From assembly GCA_036847245.1 (NCBI GenBank), contig DAIUAL010000088.1, positions 1 to 12,528 on the forward strand: DNA of 12,528 nucleotides, read 5' to 3'. Within the stretch, counting starts at the first letter, position 1; each line of letters opens with the position of its first letter. Positions 1-6,796 of this stretch are shown here, one piece after another. A program made the translations under genes and the position numbers. The notes under the pieces are model-generated. The model ran no database searches and was not told the DNA's origin. It worked only from the letters and a program-made list of their open reading frames with translations. This stretch comes from UBA4661 sp002405405 (lineage in GTDB: Bacteria; Bacteroidota; Ignavibacteria; Kapaibacteriales; UBA4661).

Positions 1-35
1 CGTTTTGCCATTACTATACCATCAATAAAAGTGAT

Positions 36-83
36 AAAAAAACTGTGGGCTCTGTCGGTTGAGTAACAACGCAAAGACCACAG
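36..83 (-). terminator. Probable Rho-independent terminator of the TPR gene
   Basis: Read on the minus strand, this lies about 25 bases past the TPR stop codon. CTGTGG (83-78) pairs with CCACAG (48-43), the stem extends by TCT/AGA across a two-base bulge, and a run of seven T follows directly (42-36). The 21-base loop can form a small inner stem, GTTG/CAAC. The loop is longer than in classic terminators, so this is likely but not certain. Confidence 0.55.
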
Positions 84-107
84 TAAAGTGTCGATGCTGG
101 GGCACCA

Positions 108-1850
108 TTATATTTTACGGAGTGCATCAGCTTTTTGCAGCGCATCCATTGCTTTTTTGTTGAAATCTGCTTTCTGTTTCAAACGCTCATTACTAGGATC
201 ATCGCTCGGAATTGCTTTTGCTTCACTTGCATAGATGCGTTGCATTGCTTCCCAGTAATCGGGCTTATCAGCGTTGAGTCCTTCGTATGCATTCAGTTCG
301 GCAATCAAACGACGTTTTTCACCTTCTTTTGGCTTACCGATAACACCATAGATATTAATCAAATTTTCGATGAGTGCAATATCACGATCTTTCCCGGGCA
401 GGGAACGCAAACGATTGAAGTACTCTGCTGATTTTTCCAAGTCGCTCATGTAGCGTTTGTCATCAACAACATACTCTTTCAAGTTTTTGTTTTTCGGATC
501 TTTCTTACGTGCTTCATCCGCTCTGTCACGTTTTTCAAATTCCTCTCGTTGAATATCGCCTGCTTTGTTTTTATATGCCGCACCGGAATTGAAAAGAGCG
601 ATTTCATTTTTTGGATCGAGCTTTAAGGCTTCATCGTATTGATTAATCGCATCTTGCCATTTTTTCTGCGTCAAAAGTACACCTGCATATTGCACACGAT
701 AGCCTGCATTATTGGGAAATTTTTGTACCATTTGCGCAACTTTAGCTGCCGCCTGATCTGCTTTACCGCTTTCACGAAGAATTTCGTTTTGGATATTCAT
801 GGCATTCTCATTCGCCGGATCAAGCGCAAGAGCAAGTTCGATTTGCTCTAATGACTTATCGTAATTCTTTTTCTCATAGTTTTTGTATGCGATGTACGAT
901 AACGAGCGAGTATCAAAACTTACAAAACGCTCGCGCTCATACGGCATCCAGCTTGCCGGAGGATTTGCTTTAATACCTTGCAAGGTGAATTTTCCTGTTT
1001 CACGATTTTTGGGATAGAAGACATAGTATTCATTGCTACCCACTTTGTAGCGATCAAGGATGCAGGAATCCGGCTCTTGCTGAACACCTTTCGATGAAAT
1101 TGGCGCACCCAAAGCAGCAATAGCATCTTCACGATTAGTACCGATAGCTACTTGTTTTGAAACAAGAAAATCAGTCGCAGGTTTTTGAAGATTGTATGAT
1201 TGTTCAAATGTAGCAATTGCGTCATCGCCTTTACCGATATTCTCGTAGACAAGGGCAACAATTTGATAGACATCGTAGTTTTCGGGTTTGAGTTGAATCG
1301 CTTTTTGAGCATTACGAAGTGCACTGTTGAATTTAGCAGTTTTTGCGGCATCACTGGCTTGTGCAGGTGCTTCATTAAATTCTTTTACAGCATCATTAAA
1401 ATAGCCACCCCATGTTTGATACAGCATACCACCCGCTTCTTCGCGCATCGGCTTCACCTGCTTATTAGTTGTATCAGTATTGAGTTGCAAGGACTTGGTA
1501 AAAGCGATAACGACACTGTCTGTATTATCATTACCACCCAAGCCCATGTATGACTTGCCAAGCAAGTGCCATGCCTCGCCATTATTCGGGTTGAGTCGCA
1601 CTTCAGCCGTCAAGACATCAATTGCTTTACGATAATTGTCGGTCTTGTCTTTTTCTGTTTTTTGCTTTTTTGCAGCATCCATTTTTGCTCCGGTAAATTG
1701 GAGTTGATTTGCCGCTTGCTCTGCTTTTGTAATGTATTGTTTTGCACTGGTTGCGCCCGATGATGAACACTGAAAACCTTGCAATACAATGCCGCCGGCA
1801 AGCACAACAGCTACTTGCAGAGCAATAGTTTTGAATGAAAGATGTTTCAC
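108..1850 (-). CDS. Exported TPR protein, possible lipoprotein, with BamE/SmpA-like insert
   Basis: A 580-residue exported protein of unknown precise role, probably a periplasmic or outer-membrane-associated scaffold. Residues 1-28 form a Sec signal (K2, hydrophobic 9-23) ending GFQC followed by three Ser. C28 could be lipidated, but the -1 Gln and -2 Phe do not fit a normal lipobox. TPR-like helix pairs occupy roughly 72-125, 175-222 and 315-425, with typical 'ALxLDPxN' turns. Between them, about 233-292 resembles a BamE/SmpA-type fold: 'IGTNREDAIAALGAP', then a Tyr-rich strand and 'LQGI'. The C-terminus (435-580) is highly charged and helical. I chose the GTG at 1850 because AGGAG lies five bases before it; a TTG fifteen bases upstream stays in frame but precedes that site. 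The TPR assignment is firm; the function is not known. Confidence 0.85.
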   Translation of the reverse strand: MKHLSFKTIALQVAVVLAGGIVLQGFQCSSSGATSAKQYITKAEQAANQLQFTGAKMDAAKKQKTEKDKTDNYRKAIDVLTAEVRLNPNNGEAWHLLGKSYMGLGGNDNTDSVVIAFTKSLQLNTDTTNKQVKPMREEAGGMLYQTWGGYFNDAVKEFNEAPAQASDAAKTAKFNSALRNAQKAIQLKPENYDVYQIVALVYENIGKGDDAIATFEQSYNLQKPATDFLVSKQVAIGTNREDAIAALGAPISSKGVQQEPDSCILDRYKVGSNEYYVFYPKNRETGKFTLQGIKANPPASWMPYERERFVSFDTRSLSYIAYKNYEKKNYDKSLEQIELALALDPANENAMNIQNEILRESGKADQAAAKVAQMVQKFPNNAGYRVQYAGVLLTQKKWQDAINQYDEALKLDPKNEIALFNSGAAYKNKAGDIQREEFEKRDRADEARKKDPKNKNLKEYVVDDKRYMSDLEKSAEYFNRLRSLPGKDRDIALIENLINIYGVIGKPKEGEKRRLIAELNAYEGLNADKPDYWEAMQRIYASEAKAIPSDDPSNERLKQKADFNKKAMDALQKADALRKI

Positions 1851-1855
1851 AGAAA

Positions 1856-1860
1856 CTCCT
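1856..1860 (-). promoter_or_regulatory. Shine-Dalgarno site fixing the TPR start
   Basis: AGGAG on the minus strand, five bases before GTG at 1850. It selects this GTG over the in-frame TTG at 1865, which would lie upstream of the ribosome site. Confidence 0.7.
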
Positions 1861-2218
1861 ATCAAGAATAAAAAAGATGAATAGAATATGGGAGTTGATA
1901 CTCAACGCGATGAGGCACAAGCTACATACACAAAATCAGCCACGAAAATAATGATTTCATAGCATTTGACTATGGAGTGTTTTTTGTCGGCATAGTTGGA
2001 TCACGATTGGAGCATCTATTCTATGCAAACTGACCAACAAGGAAAATATCCTTCATTCGCATCGCCTACACCAAAGAGTTTAGGTAGAAGATTCTTTCTG
2101 CACCATATATCTTGTGTTGGATTTACCTATATTTTTGTATTGCTTGCGTATGTGCTTTTCTTGTGCCTTAATATCGAATATCTTCGAGCTATTTGTTTAC
2201 CGTATTTGCGGAATTCCC
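1861..2218. other. Divergent intergenic region between TPR gene and RsbQ-like gene
   Basis: A non-coding stretch that must hold promoters for both divergent genes. For the minus-strand TPR gene, TTGAGT (1905-1900) and TATTCA (1883-1878) are 16 bases apart and would start transcription about 20 bases before the GTG; this is plausible but weak. On the plus strand, TATTTTTG at 2130-2137 matches the TAnnTTTG form of the Bacteroidetes -7 element, but I see no matching upstream element at the right distance. A 77-codon TTG-started frame (1996-2229) and a hydrophobic in-frame extension of the hydrolase (from 2114) cross this region; neither has a ribosome site or a recognisable domain. Confidence 0.4.
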
Positions 2219-3025
2219 ATGCAGACTAAATCTTTTCAACATAACTTTACTATACATGGTACTGATGAATCCAAACCTATACTGTTGATGGTTCATGGGT
2301 TTGGTACGAGTCAAAATGTTTGGCACTTTCTTCGAGAAGATTTACTGACCAATTTTCGCCTAGCGATGTATGACCATGCCGGCGCAACAGAACAATCAAA
2401 TCTAGCCTATACTCCGGATCGATACAAAACATTATATGGTTTTGCGGAAGATCTTGTGGCACTCTGCGATGAAAATAATTTGCATAACATACCTGTTCTT
2501 GGTCACTCGATGGGTGGGATGTCGGCTGTCCTTGCAAGTCTTATGCGTCCGGATCTTTTTACGCACCTCTTGCTTCTTGCACCCTCTCCATGCTTTCAAA
2601 ATGACCATGAGCATAACTATCTGGGAGGTTTTTCCGAGAATGATCTCAAAAGTCTTTTTGCAACTATTGAGCAAGACTACTACGCATGGGTGGCAGGCTT
2701 TGCTCCCATCGCTATGGGCAACACAAATCGTCCTGAGCTTGGTACATACTTTGCCAATACGCTGAAAAGCGTACGACCCGATATTGCCTTGCAAGTGGCA
2801 CGAGTTATTTTTTCAATCGACTACCGTAAGGAAATTGAGAGGATCACAATACCAACGCTGATTATGCAAACGCAATCAGATATCGCCGTTCCACTCCATG
2901 TAGCAGAATATATGCAATCACATATCCCTCGCTCAGTATTAAAAATTGTCGAGACCGACGGACACTTACCTCATGTATCTGCACCTCGTCAAGTTGCGCA
3001 GTACATTAGGGAATTTTTACAGTGA
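2219..3025 (+). CDS. RsbQ/KAI2-type alpha/beta hydrolase (signalling hydrolase)
   Basis: A 268-residue cytoplasmic alpha/beta hydrolase of the RsbQ/KAI2/D14 family. In B. subtilis RsbQ activates the PAS phosphatase RsbP in the energy-stress branch; plant relatives are karrikin and strigolactone receptors that bind and slowly hydrolyse a small ligand. Seen here: oxyanion-hole region 'HGFG' (26-29), nucleophile S97 in GHSMG, D221 and H249, close to the S96/D219/H247 spacing of RsbQ. Other RsbQ-like stretches are 'APSPCFQND' (121-129), 'YLGGFSE' (134-140) and 'GHLPHVS' (248-254). There is no signal peptide. The ATG at 2219 gives the family length; an in-frame extension to 2114 adds 35 hydrophobic residues unlike the family. 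The PAS histidine kinase gene follows after 32 bases, so the two probably share a transcript and a pathway. The family call is strong; the ligand is unknown. Confidence 0.88.
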   Translation: MQTKSFQHNFTIHGTDESKPILLMVHGFGTSQNVWHFLREDLLTNFRLAMYDHAGATEQSNLAYTPDRYKTLYGFAEDLVALCDENNLHNIPVLGHSMGGMSAVLASLMRPDLFTHLLLLAPSPCFQNDHEHNYLGGFSENDLKSLFATIEQDYYAWVAGFAPIAMGNTNRPELGTYFANTLKSVRPDIALQVARVIFSIDYRKEIERITIPTLIMQTQSDIAVPLHVAEYMQSHIPRSVLKIVETDGHLPHVSAPRQVAQYIREFLQ

Positions 3026-3057
3026 TGAATACTCATTCACTACAAGGATAAGAAAGC

Positions 3058-4347
3058 ATGGACAGTCCAATACTTGAAGCAATTTTCTTGACAGTGCCGC
3101 AAGCCATGCTCTTTATGGATAATAGCGGAGTATCTGCATGGATTAATCATCGTGGACGTGTCCTCTTAAATCTTCCGAAGGATACAACCCCTACCGTTAC
3201 TCCTATTCAAATTTCTCGTGCCATGCAATATCTGCGGGAAACGGCTCTCAATCGTCAGGATATTGAAACACAATGGCAACGCTTTTTACTTACACCTCAT
3301 ACACCGATAAGTGACTGGATTTGGCGATGCACCACTCCGCATTATGCTGTATTGAGTGTCTCATGTGTAGCATCAACATTTCGTGGCGTTGAAGGTCGGC
3401 TATGGGTTTTTCATGATATTACCGAGCTTGATAATGCTCATCAAAAACTTCTAGAGCAGCATGATATTATCATCCGTCAAAATCTTGAAATGGAGCAGCA
3501 AAATATTACGTTGGCGACTCAACAACAACTCTTGGAAAAACATAACACAGATTTACAAGAAGCGAACCAACATCTGGATAGACTCAACAAAGAGAAAACA
3601 GAACCCACGGGACCCCCCGCCCACGACCTAAAAAACCCATCAACCACTCTTCTCGGTCTTGCCGAAGTTCTTCAGAATGGATCTACATACGATATTCATA
3701 CTCTTGAACAGGCACAAGAAGCTGTTAGTATGATCCATCGTGCAGGTACATCCATGCTTGTGCTTATTAAAAAGATTCTCGACGCTAATGCTATCGAGCA
3801 TGGAACTATAGTTCAAGAACTTATTCCTCTGAGTCTTCATGAATGTGCACTACGTTCTGTAGAAAAATTCTCTCACAGTGCTCAGCAGAAGAATATCACT
3901 TTACATTATCAAGGACAGAATGATATTCCCCCTGTTTTAGCTGATGAAATTTTGGTACAACAGATCATCGATAATTTACTCTCGAATGCAATTAAATTTT
4001 CTTCCTCGGCAAAGGATATATTTATCAGCATTACTCATCTTGCACCTTACAGCGATGATCGTTCACGTCATCCTGTAGTCAGATTCTCTATTCGTGACCA
4101 AGGACCTGGCTTTACCGATCATGATAAGAGTCTGCTCTTTCGTCGGTACACAAAACTTTCTGCATCACCAACCGCCGGCGAGAATTCTACCGGACTCGGT
4201 CTTTCGATTGTAAAGCGCATGGTTGATGAAATGGATGCCCGTATATGGTGCGAAAGCACGTATGGACAGGGAGCAACATTCCATGTAGAGTTTTTGACTA
4301 TTCTAACAACAGAACATTCTTTACAATCTGCTGATTCTGCTTCATAG
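3058..4347 (+). CDS. PAS - coiled-coil - histidine kinase, probable partner of the RsbQ-like hydrolase
   Basis: A 429-residue cytoplasmic sensor kinase without membrane segments. Residues 1-123 form a PAS domain (start 'ILEAIFLTVPQAMLFMD', end 'RLWVFHDITELD'). About 125-182 is a Gln/Glu/Leu-rich coiled coil. The HisKA helix follows with phosphoacceptor H189 in HDLKNP, then HATPase_c: N-box N306/N310, G1 DQGPGF (347-352), F-box 'LFRRY', and G2 GLGLS (379-383). PAS - coiled-coil mirrors RsbP of B. subtilis, with a kinase replacing the PP2C phosphatase. AAGGA lies upstream of the ATG. No response regulator is seen in the window, so the output partner is unknown. Odd feature: the residues before H189 read EPTGPPA, where relatives have hydrophobic residues (roughly EFxGxxA), and the next helix has S195 where Leu is usual. 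Prolines there should disturb the dimerisation helix, so kinase activity is uncertain. Confidence 0.85.
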   Translation: MDSPILEAIFLTVPQAMLFMDNSGVSAWINHRGRVLLNLPKDTTPTVTPIQISRAMQYLRETALNRQDIETQWQRFLLTPHTPISDWIWRCTTPHYAVLSVSCVASTFRGVEGRLWVFHDITELDNAHQKLLEQHDIIIRQNLEMEQQNITLATQQQLLEKHNTDLQEANQHLDRLNKEKTEPTGPPAHDLKNPSTTLLGLAEVLQNGSTYDIHTLEQAQEAVSMIHRAGTSMLVLIKKILDANAIEHGTIVQELIPLSLHECALRSVEKFSHSAQQKNITLHYQGQNDIPPVLADEILVQQIIDNLLSNAIKFSSSAKDIFISITHLAPYSDDRSRHPVVRFSIRDQGPGFTDHDKSLLFRRYTKLSASPTAGENSTGLGLSIVKRMVDEMDARIWCESTYGQGATFHVEFLTILTTEHSLQSADSAS

Positions 4348-4701
4348 AGAAACCTTCAAAGAAAACTGCGTATCTATACCATACAATAATAATTGAAGTA
4401 TCGCAGGGCGATAGGATTAGCTCATTACACTAAGGTATATATAAGGTAATAGTACTCTCCTCTCAAAATTTTGGAATGATATACTTTGATAAACGCATTG
4501 TATTGTCTGCTACGATATACGGTATTCATGAAGTATGATCTAACCACAGATCATAATCATTATGTTTCCGAAAGTTTACTTCAACGATATATCTTCCCTC
4601 CACATATCATAGGTATAGTCTTACTAACGAGGATATTCCCCCAATAGTCAAGCACTTTTACTATCTTTGTGAAAAGATTGACAATCTTTTCTGCTTCAGC
4701 C
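4348..4701. other. AT-rich intergenic region with several small inverted repeats
   Basis: No gene is supported here. It holds a six-base-pair hairpin TATCGC/GCGATA with loop AGG (4399-4413), a larger inverted repeat listed separately, and TATCTTTG at 4662-4669, which matches a Bacteroidetes-type -7 element and would start transcription shortly before the ATG at 4702; no clear upstream element accompanies it. No hairpin here is followed by a T-run, so I cannot name a terminator for the kinase gene. The region probably contains the end of the hydrolase-kinase transcript and the promoter of the marR gene. Confidence 0.4.
4534..4555. repeat. Perfect 8-bp inverted repeat with 6-base spacer
   Basis: TATGATCT (4534-4541) and AGATCATA (4548-4555) are exact inverted copies around AACCAC. 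No T-run follows, so a terminator is unlikely. The size and two-fold symmetry suit a dimeric regulator site, and the downstream gene encodes a MarR-type dimer, so autoregulation is a reasonable guess; it lies about 150 bases before that start, which is far for a repressor site. Confidence 0.4.
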
Positions 4702-5406
4702 ATGAAAAAGTCTCCTGCCCCTACTGTACCTGATCGTGGAATACTATCTCGACGTGGTACTGCAATTGCCAAAACCAAAGAACACAACCCGGTCCGTCAT
4801 AAAAAATCGCCCGCGACACCACTTACAGCGCATCCGAAAAAAGCATGGGCAGTCACACCTGAAATCAAAAAATTCGTCAGCGACAACTTACATGATGCTG
4901 AAAACAAGCCTGCTCTCTATCCGGTGCCGATACGCACTTATCATGATTTCAACGAGGCAAAAAATACGCTTATGGGACGGTCGCTCTATATGGCATGGCG
5001 ACTTTTTACAATTCTTGCTGAAGAGAAAATGACTGCACTAGGATATCCGGGATATCGTTACACATATCCTGCTGTTCTTGGTCAAATTGATGAAAACGGT
5101 ATTCGCAGTATTACCATTGCGCGGCGATTGGGCTTAACCAAACAAGCCATGACGAATGTGGTGAAAGAATTGGAAGCAGAAGGATTGCTCTATTCTGAAC
5201 CTGATGCCGCCGATAAAAGAGCACGTACTCTTTTCCTGACACAAGCGGGGCGCGACATGCTGGTTCATATTGGTCAGTGCAATCAGGATATTGCACAACA
5301 ATTGGCAGATGCTATGGGAATGGTGCAATTCGAATCCGCTATGCAGGGACTTCATGCATTAGGTCGCGAGTACTTGAAATTGATTCATCCCAGCATAGAC
5401 GAATAA
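4702..5406 (+). CDS. MarR-family regulator with long basic N-terminal extension
   Basis: A 234-residue winged-helix regulator, longer than the usual 140-170. The MarR core runs from about 90: helix 'MGRSLYMAWRLFTILAEEKM', recognition region 135-160 ('SITIARRLGLTKQAMTNVV'), wing with D171-K-R 'DKRARTLFLTQAG', and a C-terminal dimerisation helix. The first 80 residues are Lys/Arg/Pro-rich and probably disordered. The start is not firm: GTG at 4669 and TTG at 4678 are in frame upstream, none has a clear ribosome site, and the ATG gives 'MKKSPAPTVP'. The gene ends 16 bases from the convergent esterase gene. MarR proteins usually sense small ligands and repress nearby or own promoters; the target and ligand here are unknown. 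Unlike the second MarR in the window, its wing and helices are intact. Confidence 0.8.
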   Translation: MKKSPAPTVPDRGILSRRGTAIAKTKEHNPVRHKKSPATPLTAHPKKAWAVTPEIKKFVSDNLHDAENKPALYPVPIRTYHDFNEAKNTLMGRSLYMAWRLFTILAEEKMTALGYPGYRYTYPAVLGQIDENGIRSITIARRLGLTKQAMTNVVKELEAEGLLYSEPDAADKRARTLFLTQAGRDMLVHIGQCNQDIAQQLADAMGMVQFESAMQGLHALGREYLKLIHPSIDE

Positions 5407-5422
5407 ATACGACGCAGTACGA

Positions 5423-6247
5423 TTATCGTTTACGTTGTGCGAACATCCATCGCCATACATCGGGGTTGGCATATGTCGGTTTCCATGATCCATGTTCAAT
5501 ATTAGGGTACTCGGTATACTGTGGCAAAGCACCGACACGACGCAATGCTGCAACCATATCGCGCGAACGCTCCGGAATCACTACCCTATCCAATGCACCA
5601 TGAAAAATCCACATAGGAACATGCTTCACACGTTCAGCAGTAGCAGTATCGGCACCACCGCAGATTGGTACTGCACAGGCAAATAGGTCGGGTTTTCGTG
5701 CAAGGAGATCAAAGGTACCGAAACCACCCATCGATAATCCTGTCACATAGATTCGCTCAGAATCAATCGGATACTTTTTAACCATATCATCGATCAATTC
5801 AATCAAGACACGCATAGGAATACTTGGCTCAGCCGGGATAACATGCGATGGTAAACTCCAATCAACCTCACACCATCGCCTTTCTTTAGGACATTGCGGT
5901 ATAAGAACAAAGGCGGGATATTGTATACGTAGGGTATCATTCGCCAAAGGTGCAAACCATGTGAGCGTACGCTCATTATCATGACCACGTTCACCAGCAC
6001 CATGTAAACCAATAACTAATGGGTACTTTTGCCCTGCTTGTATCGACAATGGTGCCTGTAAACGATAGGGAAGAGTATCTCTGCCTACTACTTTCTCTGC
6101 GCGAGCAAATGTAGGATATTTCGTTGATTGTATCGGCATAGGTGTTTGTGCGAAGAGGGAAGAAAATGCTATGATGAAAACACAACAACCCTGCACGCAC
6201 CCGAGCATTTTTCGGTATCCGATGTAAGACGGTACAATATTGTACAC
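5423..6247 (-). CDS. Exported esterase / PHB-depolymerase-like alpha/beta hydrolase
   Basis: A 274-residue secreted serine hydrolase of the dienelactone hydrolase / PHB-depolymerase-like 'predicted peptidase' type. The substrate is unknown; an ester is most likely. Residues 1-33 are a signal peptide: R12-K13 before a hydrophobic stretch ending 'AFSSLFA' before Q34. The fold shows 'PLVIGLHGAGERG' (76-88), a nucleophile S172 in GLSMGG, acid D220 in 'GALDRVV' and H252 in 'IEHGSW'. I prefer GTG at 6247 to ATG at 6208: GGGGGA sits six bases upstream of the GTG, and the ATG start would remove the only positive charges of the signal peptide. The GTG overlaps the ancestral stop of the broken marR gene by one base (TAGTG), a translationally coupled arrangement. 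A perfect 14-base palindrome begins within the start codon. Confidence 0.85.
   Translation of the reverse strand: MYNIVPSYIGYRKMLGCVQGCCVFIIAFSSLFAQTPMPIQSTKYPTFARAEKVVGRDTLPYRLQAPLSIQAGQKYPLVIGLHGAGERGHDNERTLTWFAPLANDTLRIQYPAFVLIPQCPKERRWCEVDWSLPSHVIPAEPSIPMRVLIELIDDMVKKYPIDSERIYVTGLSMGGFGTFDLLARKPDLFACAVPICGGADTATAERVKHVPMWIFHGALDRVVIPERSRDMVAALRRVGALPQYTEYPNIEHGSWKPTYANPDVWRWMFAQRKR
6232..6245. promoter_or_regulatory. Perfect 14-bp palindrome at the esterase start codon
   Basis: GTACAATATTGTAC is fully self-complementary and starts within the GTG codon of the esterase gene. It could be a dimer-binding site, perhaps for a MarR-type repressor, or a small mRNA hairpin (five pairs, loop ATAT) that limits translation. 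A related imperfect palindrome occurs at 10482-10495. Confidence 0.35.
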
Positions 6248-6253
6248 TATGAT

Positions 6254-6259
6254 TCCCCC
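6254..6259 (-). promoter_or_regulatory. Shine-Dalgarno site supporting the GTG start of the esterase
   Basis: GGGGGA on the minus strand, six bases before GTG at 6247. It lies inside the tail of the broken marR gene and favours the GTG over the ATG at 6208. Confidence 0.6.
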
Positions 6260-6727
6260 ATTATTTTTTTACTGAGCCGAGTAAGTTCGTTGAATTCATC
6301 GGGAGTCATCACTGACGACAATTTATGGAGGAGCGAAAAAAACATCGGATCAACCTGCTCCAACTACTACAATCCTATATCAGTAATCGTAGAAACATAG
6401 AGTAGCAGAACTTTTAGCGGACGAGAACGGACTACCAAACCATTTTTCTCTAAACCATCGATAGACCGTGTAACATCAACACTTTTTTCGATGATTTGTG
6501 CGTGAATATCCGTGCGGGACATTCCCATAGGATAAACACGCTTGAGAACACGCAAAATGGTGTATTGCACCCCTGTAATATCGAGTGGAGCAACTGCCAT
6601 ATCAACTTTGGTGCGAAAGAACTCCGCCGCCTGACTCACGGCAATAATGGCATCCAATGCCGGAAAGCGATGATGGGGATTACCCCGTGCCGCACTTTCT
6701 TGTCTACCATGTGGGTGATTCATCTCG

Positions 6728-6755
6728 TGTGAATGTGAATGTGATTGTGATTGTG
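6728..6755. repeat. Hexanucleotide repeat coding the His-rich tail of the broken MarR
   Basis: Four tandem hexamers, TGTGAA twice and TGTGAT twice, plus a partial copy. On the minus strand they encode alternating His/Gln-Ser. The period of six keeps the frame, so slippage here would change the tail length without breaking the gene. Confidence 0.6.
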
Positions 6756-6796
6756 CCATAATATTATATCCTCTTTTATTTATCTGATGATATCCC

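Larger units (their letters stand above)
6247..6759 (-). pseudogene. Broken MarR-family regulator: two in-frame TAG codons and lost wing motif
   Basis: The open part is 130 codons, then codons 131 and 132 are both TAG (6369-6364). In the same frame the sequence continues for 38 codons as a normal MarR C-terminal helix ('LEQVDPMFFSLLHKLSS...') to a final TAG at 6247. So nonsense changes, not a frameshift, break a gene of about 170 codons. The HTH is recognisable at 63-108 ('MSRTDIHAQIIEKSVDVTRSIDGLEKNG'). The wing, which should carry a D-R-R type motif, reads V117-L118-L119, each one base from Asp/Arg/Arg. The N-terminus is His-rich (seven His in the first 30). AGAGGA (6774-6769) precedes the ATG by nine bases. 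A truncated product would lack the C-terminal dimerisation helices. It lies 37 bases after mnmE and overlaps the esterase start, so it was probably the esterase regulator. Confidence 0.75.

Noticed and set aside
2114..2218. N-terminal extension of the RsbQ-like protein as a signal peptide or anchor
   Set aside because: RsbQ relatives begin near the ATG at 2219, total length then matches the family, and the extension has no charged n-region or clear ribosome site.
1996..2229. A 77-codon frame with a hydrophobic segment before the hydrolase gene
   Set aside because: TTG start, no ribosome site, no recognisable domain, and its end overlaps the hydrolase start in another frame.
4399..4413. TATCGC/GCGATA hairpin as terminator of the kinase gene
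   Set aside because: Stem is short and no T-run follows.
6364..6369. TAG recoding or readthrough as the reason for TAG-TAG in marR
   Set aside because: The kinase gene ends normally at TAG and the marR frame itself ends at TAG, so TAG acts as a stop here; the lost wing motif also indicates decay.
6247..6420. Frameshift as the cause of marR truncation
   Set aside because: The MarR-like C-terminal helix continues in the same frame after the two stops.
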